A DNA stretch of 64,000 bases, taken from contig CAVOKW010000025.1 of NCBI GenBank assembly GCA_963696585.1, forward strand, positions 1 through 64,000. The letters are read 5' to 3'. The notes beneath the pieces were generated by a model. The model ran no database searches. It was not told the origin of the DNA and saw only the letters and a program-made list of their open reading frames with translations. Positions 25,174 to 34,540 of this stretch are shown piece after piece. Numbering within the stretch: the stretch's first letter is position 1; each line of letters begins with the position of its first letter. Source of the stretch: Parvibaculum sp963696585. GTDB lineage: Bacteria > Pseudomonadota > Alphaproteobacteria > Parvibaculales > Parvibaculaceae. The position numbers and the translations under genes are program-made.

Positions 25174-27037
25174 GGGCGGCGCGTATCAGCAGCGCTGAAA
25201 GGCGATTGCCGAGGCTTGCGGCATCCGACAATCCCATACGTTCAAGACAGGCGCTCTCGCGCGGTGTCGGCGCGGGCAGTATCAGGCCTTTGAAGAACAG
25301 GCGCAGCAACTCTTTTTTATTGCTGGCGGCCGATTTGAGTCTGGCGAGCGCGGGTAACAGGCTGCGCTCGACCTCGGTGAAGTCGCTGCCAAAGGGAAAC
25401 GCGCTCAACAGCCCTGACTGATGCGCCTTGCCGAGCGCAGTCCCGATCCGCGCGGGTGTGTTGTCTTGTGCATGGGGAGGGATTTCATAATTCGCCGCGA
25501 TCTTGCCGGCGGCTTTCGCCTTGGCGAGAAGGTCGTCCTGAAACCGGCTGTCGCTAATGGCGAGGAGAGAGGCGATGACATCAGCGTCTTTCCTGCCCCG
25601 CAAATCGGCAACGCCATATTCGGTGATGACAATGTCGCGCAAGTGCCGCGGGATCGTCGTGTGCGGATAGTTCCAGATGATGTTCGAGGCGGTCTTGCCG
25701 CCTGCCTCGCGCGTGGCCCGCAGCATGATGATGGACCTTGCCTCTTCGAGTGCGAAGGATTGCGCGACGAAATTATACTGGCCTCCCACGCCGCTGACGA
25801 CGCGACCATCTTCCAATCCATCCGACACGGTTGCGCCAAGCAGCGTGACCATCATGGCGCTGTTGCAGAAGCGGGCTTTGAGGCGCGCGCGGCGCTTCTC
25901 GTCCTCCCGGCCATAGAGGTCATTGACATAGGCTATGGGCGACATGGCGATGCGGTCGCGATCATTGCGCGGCATCTCGCGAAGGCGGCGATAGAGGTTT
26001 TGCGAGCCGAGAAAAAAGCCAGCATGCAGGATGACGCCATCCACGGCGCGTTTGATGATGCCGGCCTCGATCAGGTCGATGAAACATTCAACGAGCATTT
26101 CACTTGCGCCATAGAGCCCTTGCTGAAAGGGCGCGGTCTCGGGCGCCTGTGTCCAGCCGGGGCCGAGGGGCAGGGCGTTGCAAAGTTCGCCGAAGGTCTG
26201 ATTGTCGTGGTGCCGCGTGACGAGCGCCTTGCCGATCGCATCGCCGATGGAGCCGATGCCGATCTGCAATGTGCCGCCATCAGGGATGAGGCGGGCGGCA
26301 TGGAGGCCAATGGCATAGTCGGTGAGGGAAACGGGTTCACGGGGTGGGGCAAAGAGCGGGTAGCGCCGGTCCGTCGCGTCGAGCAGGAGGTCAAACTCGT
26401 TCTCGCTGATTTCTGCTTCGCGCCCCATGAATGGCAGATCGGGATGGATCTCGCCTGCCATGATGAAGTCGGCCTTGCCCGTGGCGCGCGCCGCAAGAAG
26501 ATCAAGCGTCAGGTCGGGATTGCAACTGAGGCTGAGCGTTTCGCCATTTGGCATTTCGGAGGGCGCAACAAGCTGGGCAATCACGTTGACGCCGCTTTCA
26601 AGCACATAGGCACCGGCATGGGTGTAGTTCGCCGAGATATAGCTTTGCTGGGCGAGCGGCACGGAAAGCCAGTTGCCCGCCTGAAAGAAGAACTCATTGA
26701 CTTCGACATTGGCGGGCAGTTCTCCCGCATGAAGGTCGCGGGCATAGTCGAGGCCGGGATAATTGCCAAAGAGGCGCTGCGACAACGGCTCGATAAAGGC
26801 GCGTTCGAGGCTTGATTTGCCGCGCGGCCTTTCGAGCGTCAGGGCGGTGAAAATCCGCAGTGAGATTGAGGGGTCGGCCTTGGCGCGGGCATAAAGCGCA
26901 TTGGCGATAAGGATGCCTTTGCCTAGCCCCAGAGGCATGGCAAGCCCGATGCGGGGGCCGGTTCTGGCAAGAATGGCGTTGGCCATGTCGTCTGGATGGG
27001 CAAGCCTGAGCGGCTTTTGGCCCTGATCGCGCATCAT
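25160..27037 (-). CDS. Acetyl-CoA hydrolase/CoA-transferase family protein
   Basis: About 625 residues. The C-terminal half carries the AcetylCoA_hyd_C region, with GGQYNFVAQSF and the conserved end VITEYGVADLRGRKD. The family moves CoA between acetate or other acids (or hydrolyses acetyl-CoA) through a catalytic Glu thioester. It is longer than the usual 430-550 residues. The ATG at 27037 is taken as start; the frame is open to a TTG at 27115. Divergent from the sulfatase gene. Confidence 0.82.
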   Translation of the reverse strand: MMRDQGQKPLRLAHPDDMANAILARTGPRIGLAMPLGLGKGILIANALYARAKADPSISLRIFTALTLERPRGKSSLERAFIEPLSQRLFGNYPGLDYARDLHAGELPANVEVNEFFFQAGNWLSVPLAQQSYISANYTHAGAYVLESGVNVIAQLVAPSEMPNGETLSLSCNPDLTLDLLAARATGKADFIMAGEIHPDLPFMGREAEISENEFDLLLDATDRRYPLFAPPREPVSLTDYAIGLHAARLIPDGGTLQIGIGSIGDAIGKALVTRHHDNQTFGELCNALPLGPGWTQAPETAPFQQGLYGASEMLVECFIDLIEAGIIKRAVDGVILHAGFFLGSQNLYRRLREMPRNDRDRIAMSPIAYVNDLYGREDEKRRARLKARFCNSAMMVTLLGATVSDGLEDGRVVSGVGGQYNFVAQSFALEEARSIIMLRATREAGGKTASNIIWNYPHTTIPRHLRDIVITEYGVADLRGRKDADVIASLLAISDSRFQDDLLAKAKAAGKIAANYEIPPHAQDNTPARIGTALGKAHQSGLLSAFPFGSDFTEVERSLLPALARLKSAASNKKELLRLFFKGLILPAPTPRESACLERMGLSDAASLGNRLSALLIRAALSDA

Positions 27038-27260
27038 GTTGGGGGTCTCGTTCTGGGTGGCGGTCGGACTGGCTCGTCCGGATGCGGAAAGATTAGCAAA
27101 ATGGGCTTCGGGCAACCAGTCAGGGGTTGCGGCGGGTATCGGGATGGACTATTTTAATGAACGTCATTATTTTTCACCCGGGTCCCAAACCCGGCGACAG
27201 GCTTTGGCCATAACAATGAACGGGCCGCATCCAGACGGATGAAAGGTCAGGGGGGCAATC

Positions 27261-28934
27261 GTGAAACTGGGAAAACGGACACTCGCCATCGTGGTGGGTC
27301 TGGTGGTTGTCGTTGGCGGCACACTTGGCTGGCTTTCGACACTGGACGGCAAAATTGCCCTGATGAAGGCGGTTACCGCCTGGAAGCATCCGGTGGGCCC
27401 CAATCAGCCCGTTGTCTGGCAGCAGGGCCCTGCCGTGGCGGACAAGCCCGCAGGCGAACGGGCGCCAAACATCATCGTCATTCTGGCGGATGATCTTGGC
27501 TATAACGATCTTGCTATCAATGGCGGTGGCGTGGCGGATGGCGCAGTGCCGACGCCCAATATCAATTCAATTGCCCATGAGGGCGCGAACCTGACGGATG
27601 GCTATGCGGGTAACGCAACCTGCGCACCCTCTCGCGCGGCGATCATGACGGGCCGCTATGCGACGCGCGTCGGCTATGAGTTCACGCCTGCCGGCGTTTT
27701 GTTCTCGCGCACGATTGCAGGCTTTGACAATCGGGGGGCGGCCTATCCGCCGGTCTATCATCCCGATGCGGAGGCGAATTATCCGACCGATGACAAGATC
27801 GGTGTGCCCTCAAGCGAGATCATGGTGCCCGAACTTCTCAAGAAGAAGGGCTATCACAGTCTGATTTTCGGCAAGTGGCATCTGGGCGAAGGTCCCGGCA
27901 TGACGCCGACCGAGCAGGGCTATGATGAGTTTCTCGGCTTCCTGATCGGGGCCCAGAAATTTGATCTCGCTGATTCCCCCAATGTGGTCAACGCCAAGCA
28001 GGACTTCGATCCGATCGACAAGTTTCTCTGGGCAGCGCTGCCTTTCTCGGTGCAGTACAATAACGACCCGCGCTTCCATCCCGATGAATACATGACCGAC
28101 TATCTCGGCGATCAGGCCGTGGCGGCAATTGATGCCAACAAGAACCGCCCCTTCTTCATGTATCTCTCCTTCAATGCGCCGCATACGCCATTGCAGGCGT
28201 TGAAGTCGGACTATGATTCACTCCCGGGCATATCGGATCATCGCCTGCGCGTTTATGCAGCCATGATCAAGGCGCTTGATCGCAATGTCGGCAAGGTGCT
28301 GGAAAAGCTCAAGGCGGATGGTCTTGATGAAAACACCGTCATCATTTTCACGAGCGACAATGGCGGTGCGCACTACATCGGTCTGCCGGAAATCAACAAG
28401 CCCTATCGCGGCTGGAAGGCCACGTTCTTCGAGGGTGGATTGCGCGTTCCCTACTTCATCAAATGGCCCAGGCAAATTGCGCCGGGTACGGTGTTTAATG
28501 AGCCGGTCGGCCATGTCGATATCTTTGCCACCGCGGCTGCGGCCGCCGATATCGCCCTGCCAACAGATCGCCAGATCGATGGCGTCAATCTGTTGCCCTA
28601 TCTGGCAGGCAGGAAGCAGGGACGTCCGCATGAGACGCTTTACTGGCGATCCGGCCATTACAAGGTGATGCTCGATGGTGATTGGAAATTGCTGGAGGAT
28701 GGGACGTCCGCGCAGACATGGCTTTTCAATCTGAAGGATGATCCAACCGAGCAGACCAATCTGGCTGCCACGGAGCCAGCCAGGCTGGCGGAAGTCAAAG
28801 CCGCGCTCGACAAGGTGGATGGCGAGCAGTCCAAGCCGCTTTGGCCTGCGCTGATCGAATTCCCGATTGCGATCGATCACACGCTGGAAGAGCCGGTCAA
28901 GAAGGGCGACGAATACATTTATTGGTCGAACTGA
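27261..28934 (+). CDS. Arylsulfatase-type sulfatase, membrane-anchored or exported
   Basis: 557 residues. An N-terminal hydrophobic helix (LAIVVGLVVVVGG) acts as signal or anchor. The alkaline-phosphatase-fold sulfatase domain starts at NIIVILADDLGYNDLA with the metal Asp pair. C121-A-P-S-R125 is the C-x-P-S-R signature whose Cys is oxidised to formylglycine. Later, FTSDNGG and the GKWHLG segment complete the active site. The start is a GTG after a G-rich stretch. The next gene encodes the enzyme that makes the formylglycine. The sulfated substrate is unknown. Confidence 0.92.
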   Translation: MKLGKRTLAIVVGLVVVVGGTLGWLSTLDGKIALMKAVTAWKHPVGPNQPVVWQQGPAVADKPAGERAPNIIVILADDLGYNDLAINGGGVADGAVPTPNINSIAHEGANLTDGYAGNATCAPSRAAIMTGRYATRVGYEFTPAGVLFSRTIAGFDNRGAAYPPVYHPDAEANYPTDDKIGVPSSEIMVPELLKKKGYHSLIFGKWHLGEGPGMTPTEQGYDEFLGFLIGAQKFDLADSPNVVNAKQDFDPIDKFLWAALPFSVQYNNDPRFHPDEYMTDYLGDQAVAAIDANKNRPFFMYLSFNAPHTPLQALKSDYDSLPGISDHRLRVYAAMIKALDRNVGKVLEKLKADGLDENTVIIFTSDNGGAHYIGLPEINKPYRGWKATFFEGGLRVPYFIKWPRQIAPGTVFNEPVGHVDIFATAAAAADIALPTDRQIDGVNLLPYLAGRKQGRPHETLYWRSGHYKVMLDGDWKLLEDGTSAQTWLFNLKDDPTEQTNLAATEPARLAEVKAALDKVDGEQSKPLWPALIEFPIAIDHTLEEPVKKGDEYIYWSN

Positions 28935-29022
28935 TCGGCTCCGTTAAAGCTGTAACGAACAGGGACGAGGCGGGGCGCGGTCTGAGGCAGATCGCGTCCT
29001 TTCGTTTTTCGGGGTGACATGA

Positions 29023-30054
29023 ATGTCAGTGAAAACAAGAATAGTCGCAGGCGTCGCTCTGCTGCTGATCTGCATGTCGGGCGCGGCGGCCTATTTGTGG
29101 TTTTCAGGGGCCAGGGGCGCGGTCAAGCTGGCGGCTGCTGAAAAACGGCAATGCCGTGTCGATACGGCTGATGCTACGGACCCCCATGCTGGCATGGTGT
29201 ATGTGCCGGGCGGCAAATTTACCCTTGGCGACACGGTTTATCCTGAAGAAGGGCCGATCAAGACCGTTGAAGTTTCCGGCTTCTGGATGGACCGCCACGA
29301 GGTAACCAATCGCCAGTTCAAGGCATTTGTGGATGCCACAGATTATGTGACCGTGGCAGAGCGGCCCGTTGATGCGGCCAGGCATCCGGGTCTGCCGTCG
29401 GAAATGCTGAAACCGGGGTCGGTGGTCTTCATCATGCCCAATGATGTGAATGGCATGGGTGACGTCACGCAGTGGTGGCGTTATGTGCCGGGCGCCAATT
29501 GGCGCCATCCGGGCGGTCCAGATACGAGCATTGAAGGCTTTGCGGATTTTCCGGTCGTCGATCTCGCCTTTGAAGACATTCTGGCCTATGCGAAATGGAA
29601 GGGGCACGACATCCCGACCGAGGCGCAATGGGAATGGGCGGCGCGCGGCGGACAGGCAGAGGCGGCCAGGGATCATGACCAGCCAGCCGATGCCAATACA
29701 TGGCAGGGCATATTCCCGGTGCAAAATTCAGCTGCCGATGGCTTTGTCGGCCTTGCCCCGGCGGGCTGCTACAAGCCCAATGCCTATGGTCTCCATGACA
29801 TGGTCGGCAATGCCTGGGAGTGGACCAAGGATCTTTACCAGCCCAATCATGACGGTGCCGGGGGGGTGGATCCCGCTGGTCCGCCAGAGGGCTTCCACCC
29901 GGATGCGGGCGATGTTGATCGCCATGTCATCAAGGGCGGGTCTTATCTTTGCGCGCCGAATTACTGCATGCGCTACCGCGCCGGTTCGCGCCAGCCACAG
30001 GAGGCGGATCTGGGCACCAGCCATGTCGGATTCCGGACCGTTCGCAAAGAATAA
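29023..30054 (+). CDS. Formylglycine-generating enzyme (SUMF1/EgtB/PvdO family), exported
   Basis: 343 residues with an N-terminal signal/anchor helix (VAGVALLLICMSGAAAYLWF). The FGE-sulfatase domain runs from MVYVPGGKFTLGD to GTSHVGFRTVRKE. The two active-site Cys are in GGSYLCAPNYCMRYR at C310 and C315, spaced five residues as in characterised FGEs, so it should convert the sulfatase Cys. It lies 88 bp after the sulfatase gene on the same strand. With both proteins apparently exported, maturation may take place outside the cytoplasm. Confidence 0.9.
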   Translation: MSVKTRIVAGVALLLICMSGAAAYLWFSGARGAVKLAAAEKRQCRVDTADATDPHAGMVYVPGGKFTLGDTVYPEEGPIKTVEVSGFWMDRHEVTNRQFKAFVDATDYVTVAERPVDAARHPGLPSEMLKPGSVVFIMPNDVNGMGDVTQWWRYVPGANWRHPGGPDTSIEGFADFPVVDLAFEDILAYAKWKGHDIPTEAQWEWAARGGQAEAARDHDQPADANTWQGIFPVQNSAADGFVGLAPAGCYKPNAYGLHDMVGNAWEWTKDLYQPNHDGAGGVDPAGPPEGFHPDAGDVDRHVIKGGSYLCAPNYCMRYRAGSRQPQEADLGTSHVGFRTVRKE

Positions 30055-30137
30055 GGCAAAGCCTGGCTTCCGGTCGAATGAACAGCTTGCCAGGATTTTC
30101 GCGAGTTCATTCGAGTGCGATCCGGAATGCGCGGCGA

Positions 30138-30809
30138 TCAGACAAGCTCGGCTTCGACGGTTTTTGCGGCGCCAAGTCCATTGATCAGCAGGTTGAGCGT
30201 TTCACGCGCAAGTTCGGCTGGCTTCATGCCACCATCCGGCCGATACCATCGCGCAATGCCATTGAAGGCCGAAAAAAGCATGAAGGCGGCGATGCGTGGA
30301 TTACAGGGCCGGATCGAACCTTCAGAGATGCCCTTGGCAATGATGCTCTGAACTTCCTGCGTCAATTCACGGCGACCATGGACATTGAGCTTGCGATTGT
30401 CCGGCTCCAGCCATTGCGGATCGGTGAGCACAAGACAGCGACCAAAATCGTCACAAATGATTTCAGCATAGTTCAGGAAGAAGGCGCGCAGCCGTTCCAG
30501 CGCATTTTCATCACGGGTGACGGCGCGTTTCATGGCTTCCGTCAGGCGCTCAAGCGCGAGACGACCGCATTCAAAGAGCAATTCATCCTTGCTCTGGACA
30601 TAATAATAAATTGACGGCTTGGTGACATCGAGCAGCGCGGCGAGATCATTCAATGAAGTCGCATGAAAGCCGCGCGCGGTGAAAGCGCGCGCCGCCGTGC
30701 GCAAAATTTCGAGTCGTCGTTCCTGAAAATTTTCCTCGGCACTGCCCTTGGGGCGTCCGGGTGGCCTCCCTGCCGGGTTGGTCGGCTTTTTTGGGCGTCG
30801 CGTTACCAT
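30138..30809 (-). CDS. TetR/AcrR-family transcriptional regulator
   Basis: 223 residues. The HTH lies near residues 32-80 (AARAFTARGFHATSLNDLAA then LLDVTKPSIYYYVQSKDELL), preceded by a basic PxGRPPGRPKG arm. The C-terminal ligand domain resembles regulators of fatty-acid/acyl-CoA genes. The ATG at 30809 has AGGA upstream. It is convergent with the FGE gene and upstream of nothing obvious, so its targets are unknown. Confidence 0.88.
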   Translation of the reverse strand: MVTRRPKKPTNPAGRPPGRPKGSAEENFQERRLEILRTAARAFTARGFHATSLNDLAALLDVTKPSIYYYVQSKDELLFECGRLALERLTEAMKRAVTRDENALERLRAFFLNYAEIICDDFGRCLVLTDPQWLEPDNRKLNVHGRRELTQEVQSIIAKGISEGSIRPCNPRIAAFMLFSAFNGIARWYRPDGGMKPAELARETLNLLINGLGAAKTVEAELV

Positions 30810-30987
30810 TGTCCTACCTGCGCCTGATTCGTGATTCCATAATGAACCAGAGTACTTGGCCGCGTCCAACCAGGCCTGTCAGCGCGTTCGATGTGGCCCG
30901 CGCCTTGGTCAGTTGCAGATCAAATGCATGTTTGAAGACGTGCTGCGTCGTCTGCCGGATATTCACATCACGCCGGAGGCCTGATAA

Positions 30988-31314
30988 TCAGATGCCGGAT
31001 GCTGGCGGGCAGTAAATGTTCGCCAGCGTCTGAATAACCTGACGCGCTTCGTCGCTGGCGAGGCGATAATAAATCGTCTGAGCCTTGCGACGCGTTGTGA
31101 CAAGCCCCTGCGTGCGCAAGATGGCGAGATGCTGTGAGAGCGCCGATTGGCTGATGCCGATCTGAGCCTGAAGTTCGCCCACCGAAACTTCCCGGTCGAC
31201 AATGGTGCAGAGAATGAGAAGTCTGCGCTCATTGGCGAGCGCCGAGAGCAATCTGGCGGCCTCGCCGGCACTTTTCTCGAATTCGAGCATATCGCGCTGC
31301 GTCATGAGATCCAT
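30988..31314 (-). CDS. ArsR-family repressor of the BigR/SqrR thiol-sensing type
   Basis: 108 residues, winged helix with recognition region VGELQAQIGISQSALSQHL. Cys36 (LLILCTIV) and Cys102 (NIYCPP) are 66 residues apart, the same spacing as the Cys pair that forms a disulfide or tetrasulfide in BigR and SqrR. No metal-binding ELCVCDL motif is present, which also argues for a persulfide or redox sensor. The ATG at 31314 has GGAG 7 bases upstream; a TTG at 31320 is possible. No sulfide oxidation gene is adjacent. Confidence 0.82.
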   Translation of the reverse strand: MDLMTQRDMLEFEKSAGEAARLLSALANERRLLILCTIVDREVSVGELQAQIGISQSALSQHLAILRTQGLVTTRRKAQTIYYRLASDEARQVIQTLANIYCPPASGI

Positions 31315-31385
31315 AACCAAGCTCCCGCTCCTAAATCGACGACATATATAAGCAAAAACTGATGTAAAAGGCTATGCCCTATAAA

Positions 31386-32636
31386 TCAGTCTTTTGCCGT
31401 CATGTAACTTGCCGCGCCGCGTCCGGCAGCGCGCCCTGTGGCCATGCAGGCTGTGATCAGATAGCCCCCCGTGGGCGCCTCCCAGTCGAGCATTTCCCCG
31501 GCACAGAACAATCCCGGTTTCAGTATGACCATATAGCGGGAATCCAGCGCGGCAAGGTCCAAGCCGCCTGCCGTGCTGATGGCGCGTTCCAAAGGATGGG
31601 GGGCGAGCAGGGTGAGGGGTGTTGATTTGATGGCGGCGGCAAGGTGCAGCATGTCGAGCCTTGCGATATCGCCCGCTTCTCGCAGGAGTGCGGCTTTGAC
31701 GCCTTCAATGCCAACCGATTTTCGCAAGTGACTGGCCAGCGAATGTTTGCCTCTGGGGCGTGAAAGATCCTGACACAAGCGTTCAAGGCTTCGATCCGGT
31801 GCAAGATCCAGCATCACCGTGGCCGACCCGCCGGATTTTATTTTCTCACGCAGTTTTGCCGAAAGGGCATATATGGCGCTGCCTTCAACGCCACGCGACG
31901 TGACCACAAACTCGCCACGCAGCGCCTCGCCATCGAGGTGCAGGGTGACCGGTTTGACGGGAGTGCCCGCAAAATGGGTTCTCAGATGATCGCTCCAGGC
32001 GACATCAAAACCGCAATTGGCGGGTTCAAGCGGCGTGATGGGCAAACCTTCAGGAGCAAGAATTGTGGTCCATGCGCCATCGGCGCCAAGACGCGGCCAG
32101 GAGGCGCCACCTAGCGCCAGAATGGTCGCTGCCGGTGTGAAAGTTGTTTCGCCTTCCACTGTTGCAAAACGCAAAGCGCCTTCTTGCGTCCAGCCCAGCC
32201 AGCGATGCCGCGTATGAAACCGGACCCCAGACTCCGCCAATCGACGAAGCCAGGCGCGCAGCAAGGGCGATGCTTTCCATGTGCGCGGAAAGACGCGGCC
32301 TGATGTGCCGATGAATGTTTCAACGCCCAGCTCATGCACCCATTGGCGCAGCATATCAGGCGTGAATGCGCTCAGCGCGGCGCCAAGTGCTGGCGCGGCG
32401 GCGCCAAAGCGGCTGACAAATTGCTCATAGGCTTCGGAATGGGTGAGGTTCAGCCCGCTCTTGCCGGCAAGCAAAAACTTGCGGCCAAAGCTCGGCATGG
32501 CATCGAAAACATGTGTTTCAATGCCTTGGGTCGCGAGTTGCTCGGCGGCCATCAAGCCTGCCGGACCGCCACCGATAATGGCCGCAATCGATGACGCCTG
32601 GCGGCTTGCTCTGCTATGTAAGGTAGGTTCATTCAT
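31386..32636 (-). CDS. HI0933-family NAD(P)/FAD-dependent oxidoreductase
   Basis: 416 residues. An FAD Rossmann motif (IIGGGPAGLMAAEQLA), the family segment FLLAGKSGLNLTHSE, and a C-terminal GLFCAGEMLDWEAPTGGYLI followed by ATGRAAGRGAA mark it as a BaiN/HI0933-type flavoprotein (TIGR03862-like). The reaction of this subgroup is not firmly known. The ATG at 32636 is chosen by the start of similarity; two ATGs lie upstream in frame. The neighbouring ArsR gene is separated by 71 bp and might regulate it or itself. Confidence 0.85.
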   Translation of the reverse strand: MNEPTLHSRASRQASSIAAIIGGGPAGLMAAEQLATQGIETHVFDAMPSFGRKFLLAGKSGLNLTHSEAYEQFVSRFGAAAPALGAALSAFTPDMLRQWVHELGVETFIGTSGRVFPRTWKASPLLRAWLRRLAESGVRFHTRHRWLGWTQEGALRFATVEGETTFTPAATILALGGASWPRLGADGAWTTILAPEGLPITPLEPANCGFDVAWSDHLRTHFAGTPVKPVTLHLDGEALRGEFVVTSRGVEGSAIYALSAKLREKIKSGGSATVMLDLAPDRSLERLCQDLSRPRGKHSLASHLRKSVGIEGVKAALLREAGDIARLDMLHLAAAIKSTPLTLLAPHPLERAISTAGGLDLAALDSRYMVILKPGLFCAGEMLDWEAPTGGYLITACMATGRAAGRGAASYMTAKD

Positions 32637-32719
32637 GGCGAGGGACGCTAGCATTTCGCGCGTCATGAGAGCCAGATGATAGTGGCGTTGGGCACAAGTT
32701 TGAAGAATTGACGGACGGG

Positions 32720-33175
32720 ATGAGCGAGATATATGTCGATGCGGATGCCTGCCCGGTCAAGGGCGATGTGGTCACAGTCGCTGAGCGCCATCAGATGATC
32801 GTCCATATCGTCAGCAATGGCGGCATGCGCCCAAGCGGACATCCACTGGTGCGTCATGTCGTGGTGCCGCAAAATCCCGATGCCGCAGATGACTGGATTG
32901 CCGCGCGCATCGGGCCTGCGGATATTGCCATCACGGCTGATATACCGCTTGCCGCGCGTTGTCTCGAAAAGGGGGCCGTCGTGCTTGCCCATGATGGCAA
33001 AAGTTTCACGCCAGACAGTATCGGCATGGCGCTTGCCATGCGCGAGCTGATGCGCGATTTGCGGGAAAGCGGCCAGTCGAAAGGCGGCGGCCCTGCCTTT
33101 ACAAAGCAGGACCGCTCACGATTTTTACGCGCCCTGGAAGATGCCATTCAGGCGATCAGGCGGCGCAAGAATTAA
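32720..33175 (+). CDS. YaiI/YqxD family (DUF188) protein
   Basis: 151 residues beginning IYVDADACPVKGDVV, the family signature with clustered Asp, followed by IVSNGG, DAADDWIAARIGPADIAITADIPLA (in part) and a basic C-terminus. A PIN-like nuclease fold is suspected for this family but the role is unknown. The ATG at 32720 is favoured over a TTG at 32708 because homologues start at the MxxIYVDAD segment. Confidence 0.9.
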   Translation: MSEIYVDADACPVKGDVVTVAERHQMIVHIVSNGGMRPSGHPLVRHVVVPQNPDAADDWIAARIGPADIAITADIPLAARCLEKGAVVLAHDGKSFTPDSIGMALAMRELMRDLRESGQSKGGGPAFTKQDRSRFLRALEDAIQAIRRRKN

Positions 33176-33183
33176 AGGGACGC

Positions 33184-33681
33184 TCACGCCGGATGGAACG
33201 TCATGGCGACGCCATTCATGCAATAGCGCAACCCCGTGGGGGCGGGGCCGTCATTGAAAACGTGACCGAGATGCCCGCCACAGCGATGGCAATGCACTTC
33301 GGTGCGCAGCGTGAAAAAGGAACGGTCCTCGCTTGTGCCAATGGCATCGGGCAAAGGCTGAAAGAAACTCGGCCAGCCGGTGCCGCTGTCAAACTTGGCG
33401 GCGGATGCATAAAGCGGCAGATCACAGGCGGCGCAGGCAAAGGTGCCGTTGCGATGCTCGTCATTCAGCGGGCTTGTGAACGGACGCTCGGTGCCATGGT
33501 CGCGCAACACATAATATTGTTCGCTCGTGAGCTGCTGGCGCCATTCGGCCTCTGTCTTTGTGACTTCGAATGTCTGGTCCTGCGCTGTTTCGGCTTCGGC
33601 GCGATTGCGCGCCACGAGCCCGGCAGCGGCGAGGACGCCGCCAAGGGCCGTTCCGGTCAAAAATCCACGTCTCGACATCAT
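33184..33681 (-). CDS. msrB: Peptide-methionine (R)-S-oxide reductase, Tat-exported
   Basis: 165 residues. N-terminal twin-arginine signal (SRRGFLTGTALGGVLAAAG), then an MsrB domain with zinc CxxC pairs (FACAACD and CHRCGGHLGHVF) and the catalytic Cys in RYCMNGVAMTF. Reduces the R epimer of methionine sulfoxide in proteins. A good GAGGAG ribosome site precedes the ATG pair. MsrA lies 33 bp upstream on the same strand, so they form an operon for envelope methionine repair. Confidence 0.94.
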   Translation of the reverse strand: MMSRRGFLTGTALGGVLAAAGLVARNRAEAETAQDQTFEVTKTEAEWRQQLTSEQYYVLRDHGTERPFTSPLNDEHRNGTFACAACDLPLYASAAKFDSGTGWPSFFQPLPDAIGTSEDRSFFTLRTEVHCHRCGGHLGHVFNDGPAPTGLRYCMNGVAMTFHPA

Positions 33682-33714
33682 GTTTTTCTCCTCTCGTTGG
33701 GGGGAAGCGCGGGT

Positions 33715-34365
33715 TTAGTGGCTGCCTGCCTCATCACCCCAGAGCTGCTTGAGGCGCTGGTCGCGACCGCAATTCCAGCGATAGAAGGAATAGCGATAGC
33801 TGTTCTTCTTGTAATAGGATTGATGATAGTCCTCCGCTGCATAAAAGGGCCCGGCGGCAACAATCCCGGTCGCGATGGGCTGGTCAAAGCGTCCTGACCC
33901 TTCAAGCGCTTTTCTGGAGGCTTCCGCAGCCTGTTTTTGTGCCTCACCATGATAGAAAATCGCGGTGCGGTATTGGTTGCCGACATCACAGAACTGGGCA
34001 TCGACGCGCAGCGGGTCAACATTGTGCCAGAAGGTTTCGAGCAGTTTCTCGTATGAGATGAGCTTGGGATCGAAAATCACTTCGATGGCTTCCGCATGGC
34101 CCGTGCCACCAGCGGAAACGGCCTCATAGCCCGGATTTGGCGTCTCGCCCCCCGTATAACCAACAGTGGTTTTGACCACCCCTTCGAGTTTGTCGAAGGG
34201 GGGCTGCATACACCAGAAACAGCCGCCCGCGAAAGTCGCGACGTCATAGCCAGTCTCCGGGGCGGGCGTTTGCGGGGTTGATCCTGAATGCGCATTGAGC
34301 GTGAAGAGTGCCAGAATGGCCAGCGCGGCGAAGCTGGCGTAAAGGGGAAAGCGGGCTCGTTTCAT
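33715..34365 (-). CDS. msrA: Peptide-methionine (S)-S-oxide reductase, exported
   Basis: 216 residues with an N-terminal signal helix (LYASFAALAILALFTLNAHS). The MsrA active site is GGCFWCMQPPF, and GHAEAIEVIFDP and YHQSYY are the other family blocks. Reduces the S epimer of methionine sulfoxide. Upstream partner of the Tat-exported MsrB; both look periplasmic, one by Sec and one by Tat. Confidence 0.94.
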   Translation of the reverse strand: MKRARFPLYASFAALAILALFTLNAHSGSTPQTPAPETGYDVATFAGGCFWCMQPPFDKLEGVVKTTVGYTGGETPNPGYEAVSAGGTGHAEAIEVIFDPKLISYEKLLETFWHNVDPLRVDAQFCDVGNQYRTAIFYHGEAQKQAAEASRKALEGSGRFDQPIATGIVAAGPFYAAEDYHQSYYKKNSYRYSFYRWNCGRDQRLKQLWGDEAGSH

Positions 34366-34540
34366 GGGCGGCGTCTCCGGTTCGGCAACTGATTACGCAT
34401 GCATCATACGGATTGTGAGCGCCGAGAGTTCTCACATTGCATCACGAGTTTGCGAGCAAGGCCGTCATGAATGATGGACGTGGCGGCAATGGCTCTCTAA
34501 TATCCCACCATTCATGCTGGTTATTCGGGGAGGAAGAGCC

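Noticed and set aside
25421..26815. 464-codon plus-strand frame
   Set aside because: Antisense to the acyl-CoA transferase gene; no family features.
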